Origin: Lachnospiraceae bacterium
GTDB lineage: Bacteria; Bacillota_A; Clostridia; Lachnospirales; Lachnospiraceae
Assembly: GCA_017960415.1 (NCBI GenBank)
Contig: JAGCZE010000474.1
Span: 1-10,615 of the forward strand
Direction: 5' to 3'
Length of the DNA stretch: 10,615 nucleotides
Position numbers and translations under genes: made by a program. Shown here one piece after another: positions 5,998 to 10,164 of this stretch (positions are counted from its first letter, which is position 1; every line of letters begins with the position of its first letter). The notes beneath the pieces are model-generated. The model did no database searches and had not been told where the DNA came from. It saw nothing but the letters and a program-made list of their open reading frames with translations.

Positions 5998-6480
5998 ATG
6001 GCGGAGTTTATAAAGAACGAGGTTCAACTGGTGAACCCGAATCAGCCGGTGACACTCGACACTTCGATCGGGTGCAACAAGGGATATGTATATCACAGAA
6101 ATGGCAGTGGTATTGTAACTCTGCGCGGGATCGTAAACAACGACTGCGGATGTTTTGCGCGCTATCAGGCCACATTCAATGCGAATGTTGCAATCCCTGA
6201 CGGCGGGACAGCTCCCGCTCCGATCAGTGTGGCGCTTGCTCTGGACGGCGAGCCCATACTGACCAGCAGGGCGATCGTGACACCTGCGGAGACGGCGGAC
6301 AATCCTCCGACTCAGAACAACTTCTTCAATGTAACATCGACTGCGATCATAAATGTCCCGAAGGGATGTTGCTTCAATATCTCAGTCGAGAACACATCGG
6401 AGAGCGCAACACCTGCAGAAACCCCTGCACCTGCGATTCTGGTCCAGAATGCAAACTTGACCGTTTCGCGCATCGCTTGA
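5998..6480 (+). CDS. Predicted beta-rich protein with paired cysteines, unknown function
   Basis: 160 residues, mainly strand-forming: alternating hydrophobic segments (GIVTLRGIV, ARYQATFNANVAI, ISVALALDGEPI, TAIINVPKG, NISVENTS, NANLTVSRIA) separated by Pro/Thr/Ala-rich turns. The order and the ending on a strand suggest a jelly-roll such as the C1q/TNF-like domain found in bacterial surface fibres and the C-terminal head of BclA-type exosporium proteins; this is a fold guess from pattern. Cysteines lie at 26, 50, 52, 124 and 125. There is no collagen stalk and no signal peptide. It begins twelve bases after the preceding stop with AAGGAGGT, so the two are surely co-expressed and may form one assembly. 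Confidence 0.8.
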   Translation: MAEFIKNEVQLVNPNQPVTLDTSIGCNKGYVYHRNGSGIVTLRGIVNNDCGCFARYQATFNANVAIPDGGTAPAPISVALALDGEPILTSRAIVTPAETADNPPTQNNFFNVTSTAIINVPKGCCFNISVENTSESATPAETPAPAILVQNANLTVSRIA

Positions 6481-6493
6481 AAAGGAGGAAGCT

Positions 6494-6835
6494 ATGGAAA
6501 GATATAAGGAATTAAAAGAAATGCTTCACGCTGAGCTTGACCGCATCCAGAGCAAAGGCGAGCTGAGTGCCGCTTCGCTTGCGCAGGCTGACACGATCGC
6601 GCATACGCTGAAAGATATCGCGACAGTAGAGGCAATGGAGATCGAAGGCGGATATTCTGAGCATTATCCGATGTATTATCGTGGCGGTGCTTACGATGAT
6701 GGCGGATCGTATGGTCCCGGACGCGGACGCGGCAGCAGTGCCATGCGTGACAGCATGGGAAGATACTCTTCGGAATACAGAAGAGGTTCCTATGACGATG
6801 GTGACAGCATGGATGCAAGCTACAGAAGAAGATAA
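6494..6835 (+). CDS. Helical protein with Gly/Tyr/Arg/Asp-rich tail, unknown function
   Basis: 113 residues in two halves. Residues 1-50 are helical and charged (ERYKELKEMLHAELDRIQ; AQADTIAHTLKDIATVEAM), suited to a coiled coil or helical hairpin. Residues 52-113 are low-complexity, rich in Gly, Tyr, Ser, Arg and Asp, with repeated YDDG, GRGRG and SYRRR-like elements. Such Tyr/Arg/Gly tails are often disordered, can bind nucleic acid or self-associate, and can be cross-linked through tyrosine. There is no known family I can name. It follows the 160-residue gene with AAGGAGGAA at 6482-6490 and is the last well-supported gene of the accessory cassette. Confidence 0.78.
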   Translation: MERYKELKEMLHAELDRIQSKGELSAASLAQADTIAHTLKDIATVEAMEIEGGYSEHYPMYYRGGAYDDGGSYGPGRGRGSSAMRDSMGRYSSEYRRGSYDDGDSMDASYRRR

Positions 6836-6843
6836 AACAGATC

Positions 6844-6867
6844 AGGCGCACTCTTATGGGTGCGCCT
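6844..6867 (+). terminator. Hairpin after the accessory cassette, weak terminator
   Basis: AGGCGCAC (6844-6851) pairs with GTGCGCCT (6860-6867); two further pairs leave a TTAT loop. Only TTGTTG follows instead of a T run, so termination would be partial at best. The ribosome binding site of the next ORF (GAGGTG, 6872-6877) lies immediately after, so the hairpin may instead space or tune that gene. Confidence 0.5.
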
Positions 6868-6880
6868 TGTTGAGGTGATT

Positions 6881-7090
6881 ATGGATGATTTTATTATCAG
6901 AATGATGGATGCTGCCGAGGCATGTTTTGAGGCCGATCCGAGTCCCAAAAATGACTCTTGGATGGAAGTTTTTGTGTCACACTTTGTGTCACACGAAGCA
7001 CAAAAAGTCACACAAAAGCACACTTGGAGCACAGCAAAAACAGACAAAAACGACTCAAAACAGAGCAAAAGTAAAAGGCGGAAAACGTAG
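6881..7090 (+). CDS. Short ORF with basic tail running into the att region, unknown
   Basis: 69 residues. The N-terminal third is acidic and helical (MDDFIIRMMDAAEACFEADPSP). The rest is hydrophilic and ends in a very basic KTDKNDSKQSKSKRRKT. GAGGTG at 6872-6877 is a reasonable ribosome binding site, and the in-frame GTG at 6860 is buried in the preceding hairpin. The middle of the protein (FVSHFVSHEAQKVTQ) is simply the translation of the repeated integrase-site-like DNA at 6971-7013, and the stop codon lies inside the terminator stem at 7077-7110. It may be a genuine small late protein, or an ORF kept open by chance across the attachment arm. I see no known domain. Confidence 0.45.
   Translation: MDDFIIRMMDAAEACFEADPSPKNDSWMEVFVSHFVSHEAQKVTQKHTWSTAKTDKNDSKQSKSKRRKT
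6971..7013 (+). repeat. Direct repeats resembling integrase arm-type sites (left arm)
   Basis: TTTGTGTCACAC occurs twice head to tail (6971-6982 and 6983-6994), with a third partial copy AGTCACAC (7006-7013). The nine-base core GTGTCACAC recurs once more on the other side of the tRNA fragment at 7239-7247. This layout is what tyrosine integrases with an N-terminal arm-binding domain use in attP. Confidence 0.65.
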
Positions 7091-7117
7091 TGTTTATGCA
7101 CGTTTCCGCCATTTTTA
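7077..7117 (+). terminator. Intrinsic terminator at the late-region end, possibly bidirectional
   Basis: GGCGGAAA (7077-7084) pairs with TTTCCGCC (7103-7110), extended by CGT (7086-7088) with ACG (7100-7102) after a one-base bulge. The loop is 11 bases, and ATTTTT follows. On the other strand the stem is followed by TTTTAC, so it may also stop leftward transcription from the integrase side. Confidence 0.75.
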
Positions 7118-7123
7118 AATGTC

Positions 7124-7169
7124 TGAGCCACCCGGGACTCGAACCCGGGACAACTTGATTAAAAGTCAA
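7124..7169 (-). other. attP: attP core: 3' fragment of tRNA-Lys(UUU)
   Basis: Read on the minus strand, 7169 to 7124 gives the anticodon stem TTGA/TCAA around loop CTTTTAA (7165-7159, anticodon UUU at 7163-7161), a short variable region, the T arm CCGGG-TTCGAGT-CCCGG, the acceptor 3' strand GTGGCTC, and discriminator A at 7124. No D arm or 5' acceptor strand follows: the sequence beyond 7170 is AT-rich and unrelated. It is therefore a tRNA 3' half, exactly what a phage carries to restore a host tRNA gene on integration. The adjacent integrase and flanking GTGTCACAC repeats support attP. The precise crossover limits need the host tRNA gene. Confidence 0.87.
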
Positions 7170-7184
7170 TAAGTTATATTTCTG

Positions 7185-7207
7185 AAACCGCCTATTTTAG
7201 CGGCTTT
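7185..7207 (-). terminator. Possible weak terminator downstream of the integrase
   Basis: On the minus strand AAA-CCGC pairs across an eight-base loop with GCGG-TTT, with one bulged G, followed only by CAG. It lies between the integrase stop (7251) and the attP core. The stem is short and the T run poor, so it could equally be structure within the attachment site. Confidence 0.35.
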
Positions 7208-7238
7208 ACGAATTTCAATTTTCTAAAGAAGCACACTG

Positions 7239-7247
7239 GTGTCACAC
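7239..7247 (+). repeat. Arm-type site copy on the integrase side of attP
   Basis: GTGTCACAC here is identical to the copies at 6974-6982 and 6986-6994. It sits in a longer near-palindrome GGTGTCACACC (7238-7248) just before the integrase stop codon. Its occurrence on both sides of the tRNA fragment argues for integrase binding and not a coding repeat. Confidence 0.6.
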
Positions 7248-7250
7248 CAA

Positions 7251-8321
7251 CTAAAAATCTATCGCGTTGAGTTTTTTCTTCGTGTTTTCTTTTTGAGCAT
7301 CCAGATGCGCATACACATCCATGATCATTTTATATGAGGAATGCCCGAGGAGCCTTTGCGCTTCCTTCATGCTGATCTCACTGTAATATAATTCACTGCA
7401 ATAATTATGCCGGAAGCAGTAAAGCGTCAGATCTGTCTCATGACCAAGAGCCGCTTCTATTTTTTTCTTTATTCGTTCCCACTCTCCGACATATCCCGTC
7501 TTGCCTTTATAATCGTCATATTTACCGCCGAATAACTTCGGTGCTATATTTGTACTCCTATAGACTTTGAGCGCCTTCATGACCGCCTGCGGAGCGTCTA
7601 CAAGGCGAATACTTTTGTTCGTTTTAGGCACCGAAAGAACAGGCTGATTGTGATTGAAGACAAGGGACTTGTTCACGCTGATGATTTCGTTCTTGAAGTC
7701 GATGTCTTCCCAGGTGAGCGCATATATTTCTCCCGGACGCAAGCCGCATCCCATTGCGATCATGATAAATGCTCGCTCACGTTCGGTCAGATCGGCGGCC
7801 TTGACTGCTGCCTTCTCCTCTTCTGTGAGTGCCCGCTTTTCATTCCTGATGTGTCTCGGGAGTTCGATCGCTGTGGCGGGGTTCCTGGTGATCAAACCAT
7901 CCTCAATCGCCTGTTTGAAGATCTGGCGGAGTGTCATACGCATTTGCTCACATGTGCGGGGCAGGGCGCTATTGTCATTGATCAGCGATTGGAGGTGCAT
8001 TGCCTTCACATCCTTGACCTTCAATCCGTAGAGAGGAACAAGTTTCTTGCCGATGATATTGGAATACATGGTACGGGTATTGATGCCGCGTCCTGCTTTA
8101 TATGTATCGAGCCACATGCGGGCATAATCACCAAATCGGACATTCTCATCGAGCAGATTCCTTCCGGAGCCGACTGCGGCCTTGACTTCCGCGATCTTCG
8201 CTTCGAGCTCCGCGATGGTCTTGCCGGTCACATACTTGCGGACCAGACGACCGTCTTCTGAATATCCGATCGTGACACCGGTGCGATAGAATCCTTTTGA
8301 GTTCTTCTTAAATCGAGCCAT
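7251..8321 (-). CDS. int: Phage integrase, tyrosine recombinase
   Basis: 356 residues, a typical full-length phage integrase. The order is: an N-terminal arm-binding-like domain (1-35, basic with Y/F strands), a SAM-like core-binding domain (about 62-155), and the catalytic domain (165-356). Catalytic residues visible are R195 in GCGLRPGEIYAL, a beta-hairpin lysine (K233 or K236, KTNKS), R304 in YCFRHNYCS, H327 in LLGHSS and the nucleophile Y337 in DVYAHLD. The usual first His of the HxxR box is Y301, a common variant in such integrases. The start has AGGAGG at 8327-8332 (minus strand). It is the last gene of a leftward operon behind repressor and TM2 protein, and its 3' end points to attP. 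It would insert the phage at tRNA-Lys. Confidence 0.95.
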   Translation of the reverse strand: MARFKKNSKGFYRTGVTIGYSEDGRLVRKYVTGKTIAELEAKIAEVKAAVGSGRNLLDENVRFGDYARMWLDTYKAGRGINTRTMYSNIIGKKLVPLYGLKVKDVKAMHLQSLINDNSALPRTCEQMRMTLRQIFKQAIEDGLITRNPATAIELPRHIRNEKRALTEEEKAAVKAADLTERERAFIMIAMGCGLRPGEIYALTWEDIDFKNEIISVNKSLVFNHNQPVLSVPKTNKSIRLVDAPQAVMKALKVYRSTNIAPKLFGGKYDDYKGKTGYVGEWERIKKKIEAALGHETDLTLYCFRHNYCSELYYSEISMKEAQRLLGHSSYKMIMDVYAHLDAQKENTKKKLNAIDF

Positions 8322-8333
8322 AATAACCTCCTA

Positions 8334-8780
8334 TCATAACAGCTTCGCCACTTCACGCAGCAGGAATCGAGCTACGAGATAGAGTACACAGTACATAATG
8401 CACATAAACATATTCAACTTAAAACTCGATCTGTCTTCGATTATTCCATTTTCCTCCCGGACTGCTCGGCTGCATACGACTCTGCCCTTGCCGTCGGTGA
8501 ATGAGTTGTTGACGATCATGATTATGTCGAGCACCTTCCACAGAAAATAAATTGCATATCCGATAATGGTCAAAGCGAGGTCGGCGGGGGCAGAGAGCGA
8601 GACATATCTGTTCACAAAGAAATGGATAATATCGATATTGCTTGTGAGGAGCTGAATGAATGCTCCGCCGATTTTGCCGACATAGAAACGATCCGCAGCA
8701 AATCTGCTCAGGCCAACAGCGAGCAAAAGACAGATCGTGTCGCTTTTGGGGCTTGTATTTTCTTGTGATAAACCTAACAT
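8334..8780 (-). CDS. TM2-domain membrane protein in the lysogeny operon
   Basis: 148 residues. Residues 17-100 fit the TM2 domain: GLSRFAADRFYVGKIGGAFIQLL (23-45) matches the G-x-H/S-R-F-Y-x-G-K signature, and WKVLDIIMIVNNSFTDGKGR (81-100) matches the W-x-x-D-x-x-x-x and F-x-D-x-x-G-R end of the domain. A further membrane segment lies at about 122-140. A longer hydrophobic insert (50-68) separates the two parts. AGAGGTG serves as ribosome binding site, overlapping the end of the repressor gene, so it is made in lysogens together with repressor and integrase. Membrane proteins expressed at this position are often lysogenic conversion or superinfection-exclusion proteins; that is inference from context. 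Confidence 0.75.
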   Translation of the reverse strand: MLGLSQENTSPKSDTICLLLAVGLSRFAADRFYVGKIGGAFIQLLTSNIDIIHFFVNRYVSLSAPADLALTIIGYAIYFLWKVLDIIMIVNNSFTDGKGRVVCSRAVREENGIIEDRSSFKLNMFMCIMYCVLYLVARFLLREVAKLL

Positions 8781-8791
8781 ATATCACCTCT

Positions 8792-9187
8792 TCATGCTAA
8801 AGATTTTAATATTTTGATAGCGACGTCAATATTCTCAGGGCGAACTTCGAGCGCTGCCTGATATAGTTCAGACCTCTTTGCCATTTCTGCGCTCTTCCCG
8901 ATAATCGGCTGATGATCAACCTTGAGTTTGAGAGGTTCATATCCGTTGGCAGTATATTCAATCTGAACTTCGGGGGCATCTTCAAGGCCCATAAGCCACA
9001 CAGGATCACATCCGAAAATTTTGGACATTTCTGCGATAAGGCTGCGCTTTATGTTCTCGACTTCTCCATGCTCCCATCTTGAAATTGTGCCTTTTCCGAC
9101 ACCGAGCTTTTTACCCAGTTCTTCAAGTGATAAATTGTTACCTTTGCGCATGTCGTGAATTCTGGTGCCCATAATATGTTTTGTCAT
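8792..9187 (-). CDS. Phage repressor, XRE/CI-type HTH without peptidase domain
   Basis: 131 residues. Residues 7-65 form an HTH_3 domain (IHDMRKGNNLSLEELGKKLGVGKGTISRWEHGE, then LIAEMSKIFGCDPVWLMG). The remaining 65 residues form a short acidic and helical C-terminus, lacking the Ser/Lys self-cleavage motifs of LexA-like CI repressors. Induction would therefore not use RecA-stimulated autocleavage; an antirepressor or another route is implied. I chose the ATG at 9187 because AAGGAGG (minus strand, 9195-9201) sits seven bases upstream. The longer reading from 9244 has no ribosome binding site and would overlap the promoter. It is the first gene of the leftward operon and divergent from the early genes. 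Confidence 0.88.
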   Translation of the reverse strand: MTKHIMGTRIHDMRKGNNLSLEELGKKLGVGKGTISRWEHGEVENIKRSLIAEMSKIFGCDPVWLMGLEDAPEVQIEYTANGYEPLKLKVDHQPIIGKSAEMAKRSELYQAALEVRPENIDVAIKILKSLA

Positions 9188-9213
9188 ATATTGACCTCCT
9201 TGCGTTGTTGTGT

Positions 9214-9227
9214 TGTTACTATAATAT
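9214..9227 (+). promoter_or_regulatory. Candidate operator overlapping the leftward -10
   Basis: TGTTACTATAATAT matches 12 of 14 bases with TGTTACAATATTAT at 9305-9318, which overlaps the rightward -10. A repeated motif on both divergent -10 elements is what a shared repressor/Cro operator would look like; the AT-rich half could also match by chance. Confidence 0.35.
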
Positions 9228-9251
9228 ATCACAAAGTTTCGCAAAAATCAA
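9223..9251 (-). promoter_or_regulatory. Leftward promoter for repressor-TM2-integrase
   Basis: On the minus strand TTGATT (9251-9246), a 17-base spacer and TATATT (9228-9223) precede the repressor start at 9187 by about 36 bases. It is the best-spaced hexamer pair on this strand in the divergent region. Confidence 0.6.
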
Positions 9252-9289
9252 CAAAAGTTTATTTATCCAAAAAAAATGATAAAAAAGTA

Positions 9290-9318
9290 TTGACAAAAGA
9301 GACATGTTACAATATTAT
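9290..9318 (+). promoter_or_regulatory. Rightward early promoter
   Basis: A consensus -35 TTGACA (9290-9295), a 17-base spacer and -10 TATTAT (9313-9318) lie about 48 bases before the first early gene. The promoter is divergent from the repressor promoter, as in lambda-like switches. The overlap of the -10 with the repeated TGTTAC motif suggests control by the repressor and the Cro-like protein. Confidence 0.82.
9305..9318 (+). promoter_or_regulatory. Candidate operator overlapping the rightward -10
   Basis: TGTTACAATATTAT is the partner of the copy at 9214-9227. A further TGTTAC occurs at 9688-9693 inside a perfect inverted repeat. The three copies flank the two switch genes. Confidence 0.35.
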
Positions 9319-9365
9319 GAACTTGTTGCAGGAAATACAACCTTAAAGCTGAGGAGGGAATGCGT

Positions 9366-9473
9366 ATGACAGAATTGATTTTATTGGGAATAGTCGGACT
9401 CTTCATGGTTGCAGAAATGAATATGGCGTTGTATTTTATGGGAAAATGCAGAAAGGAGGAATCAAATGAGTAA
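9366..9473 (+). CDS. 35-residue single-span membrane peptide, first early gene
   Basis: The reading frame MTELILLGIVGLFMVAEM ending KCRKEESNE has one hydrophobic segment (residues 3-25) and a charged end. GAGGAGGG (9351-9358) is a strong ribosome binding site for the ATG at 9366; another ATG at 9360 is in frame but too close to it. The gene overlaps the next start by eight bases, which suggests translational coupling. It is the first product from the rightward promoter. The function is unknown; it could be a small membrane regulator or a leader peptide that feeds translation into the Cro-like gene. Confidence 0.62.
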   Translation: MTELILLGIVGLFMVAEMNMALYFMGKCRKEESNE

Positions 9474-9678
9474 GGAAGAACTGAGGGCCGAGATGATCCG
9501 GCACAAGGACACGAACGAGACACTTGCTGATTATTTGGGAATCTCTGCGGCGGCATTGTCATTGAAGATGACCGCCAAGAGAGATTTTAAGCTTGGCGAG
9601 CTTCAAAAGATCAAGCAGCGCTATGACTTGACGGCAAGTGACATGGCAAGAATTTTTTTTGCCTCGGAGGTTGCATAA
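9466..9678 (+). CDS. Cro-like small HTH protein
   Basis: 70 residues, with an HTH across about 17-40: TLADYLGISAAALSLKM (19-35) gives helix 2, turn and recognition helix, followed by FKLGELQKIKQRYDLTASDMARIFF. The size and position (early operon, divergent from the repressor) fit a Cro-type repressor that shuts off lysogeny genes, or a related early regulator. AAGGAGG lies just before the ATG. Assigning Cro as opposed to another small HTH protein rests on gene order. Confidence 0.8.
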   Translation: MSKEELRAEMIRHKDTNETLADYLGISAAALSLKMTAKRDFKLGELQKIKQRYDLTASDMARIFFASEVA

Positions 9679-9684
9679 AACGGG

Positions 9685-9709
9685 AAATGTTACGTTTCAT
9701 ACAACATTT
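9685..9709 (+). promoter_or_regulatory. Perfect inverted repeat, candidate operator or mRNA hairpin
   Basis: AAATGTT (9685-9691) and AACATTT (9703-9709) are exact inverted copies separated by 11 bases, directly after the Cro-like stop codon. The left arm includes the TGTTAC motif also found at 9214 and 9305. It could be a third operator site. It also lies beyond the end of the candidate minus-strand RNA. Confidence 0.4.
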
Positions 9710-9714
9710 GGCAC

Positions 9715-9781
9715 AAAAAAACTCCGGCACCTGTTGGCGCAGGATACCGGAGCCGCAAAAAGAGCTTATGTAAAAACCACT
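9715..9781 (-). ncRNA. Candidate short antisense RNA ending at an intrinsic terminator
   Basis: On the minus strand a promoter at 9816-9788 would start transcription near 9781. About 30 bases later a terminator hairpin forms: CTCCGG (9752-9747) pairs with CCGGAG (9727-9722), with an inner CCTG/CAGG stem, followed by seven T residues (9721-9715 as A on the plus strand). The product would be about 65 bases and antisense to the leader between the Cro-like and excisionase-like genes. No ORF fits. Its arrangement resembles lambda OOP RNA: a short leftward RNA opposite the early operon. Existence and role are inference from promoter and terminator together. Confidence 0.55.
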
Positions 9782-9787
9782 AAAGGC

Positions 9788-9816
9788 ATTATAGCACATG
9801 CCGGAAAGGAATGCAA
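9788..9816 (-). promoter_or_regulatory. Minus-strand extended -10 promoter for the short RNA
   Basis: On the minus strand TTGCAT (9816-9811), a 17-base spacer and TGC-TATAAT (-10 at 9793-9788) give a consensus -10 with the TG extension. The -35 is weak (three of six), which an extended -10 can offset. There is no minus-strand gene of note downstream, only the terminator hairpin. Confidence 0.55.
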
Positions 9817-9995
9817 TGGATAAGAAGCTACTGACCATTAAAGAGGCATCGGAGCGCTACTCGATAAAGCCTGCGAGACTCCGAGAAATGTGCCATGCAA
9901 AAGGGCAGCGCTTCGCAGTCCAGTTCGTAAAAGGCGGGAATCTTCGGATTGATCCCGAACTATTTGAGAAATGGTACAAACTTTATTACGCATGA
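9816..9995 (+). CDS. Excisionase-like HTH protein
   Basis: 59 residues. LLTIKEASERYSIKPARLREMC (5-26) is the first half of the winged-helix, MerR-like fold used by excisionases, and GGNLRIDPELFEKWYKL (41-57) matches the wing and final helix. Such proteins bend DNA at att sites to direct excision, or act as small transcription factors. AAAGGA at 9805-9810 fits the ATG at 9816; the in-frame ATG at 9798 lacks a ribosome binding site. The start codon region overlaps the -35 of the minus-strand promoter. Whether it is the excisionase for this integrase cannot be told from sequence. Confidence 0.75.
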   Translation: MDKKLLTIKEASERYSIKPARLREMCHAKGQRFAVQFVKGGNLRIDPELFEKWYKLYYA

Positions 9996-10008
9996 GGAGG
10001 AAATACAA

Positions 10009-10164
10009 ATGAGTTTAGCAATGGATGAAATAACATTAGAGGAGCTTCAGCGGCTTCACATTTTGGGATTTGTAGCGATAACAGGCAACGGACATCTTGC
10101 AGCGGTCGTTGAGGAAGACAAGGCAGAAAGAATTGAACAGGAGCGAGCAAAATATGGATATTGA
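10009..10164 (+). CDS. Small early protein, unknown function
   Basis: 51 residues with no known domain. The middle (LEELQRLHILGFVAITGNGHLAAVVEED) reads as a helix followed by a beta hairpin, and the end is a charged helix. GAGGAGGAA at 9994-10002 marks the ATG at 10009 as the start. It overlaps the start of the Gam-like gene by eleven bases, so the two are translationally coupled. Confidence 0.7.
   Translation: MSLAMDEITLEELQRLHILGFVAITGNGHLAAVVEEDKAERIEQERAKYGY

Noticed and set aside
6971..7013. CRISPR-like or regulatory array from the TTTGTGTCACAC repeats
   Set aside because: The units are short, two are directly abutting without spacers, and the motif recurs across the tRNA fragment, which fits integrase arm sites better.
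7124..7200. A complete tRNA-Lys gene on the minus strand
   Set aside because: Only the anticodon arm, T arm and 3' acceptor strand are present; no D arm or 5' acceptor strand can be found beyond 7170, so it is an attachment-site fragment.
7650..8261. Plus-strand open frame of 203 codons inside the integrase
   Set aside because: It is the antisense shadow of conserved integrase sequence, with no ribosome binding site and low-quality composition.
9188..9244. Longer N-terminus for the repressor (start at 9244)
   Set aside because: The extra 19 codons would cover the leftward -10 region, and only the ATG at 9187 has a well-spaced AGGAGG.
9722..9752. Plus-strand terminator after the Cro-like gene
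   Set aside because: On the plus strand the hairpin is followed by CCGCAAAA, not T residues. The T run exists only on the minus strand.
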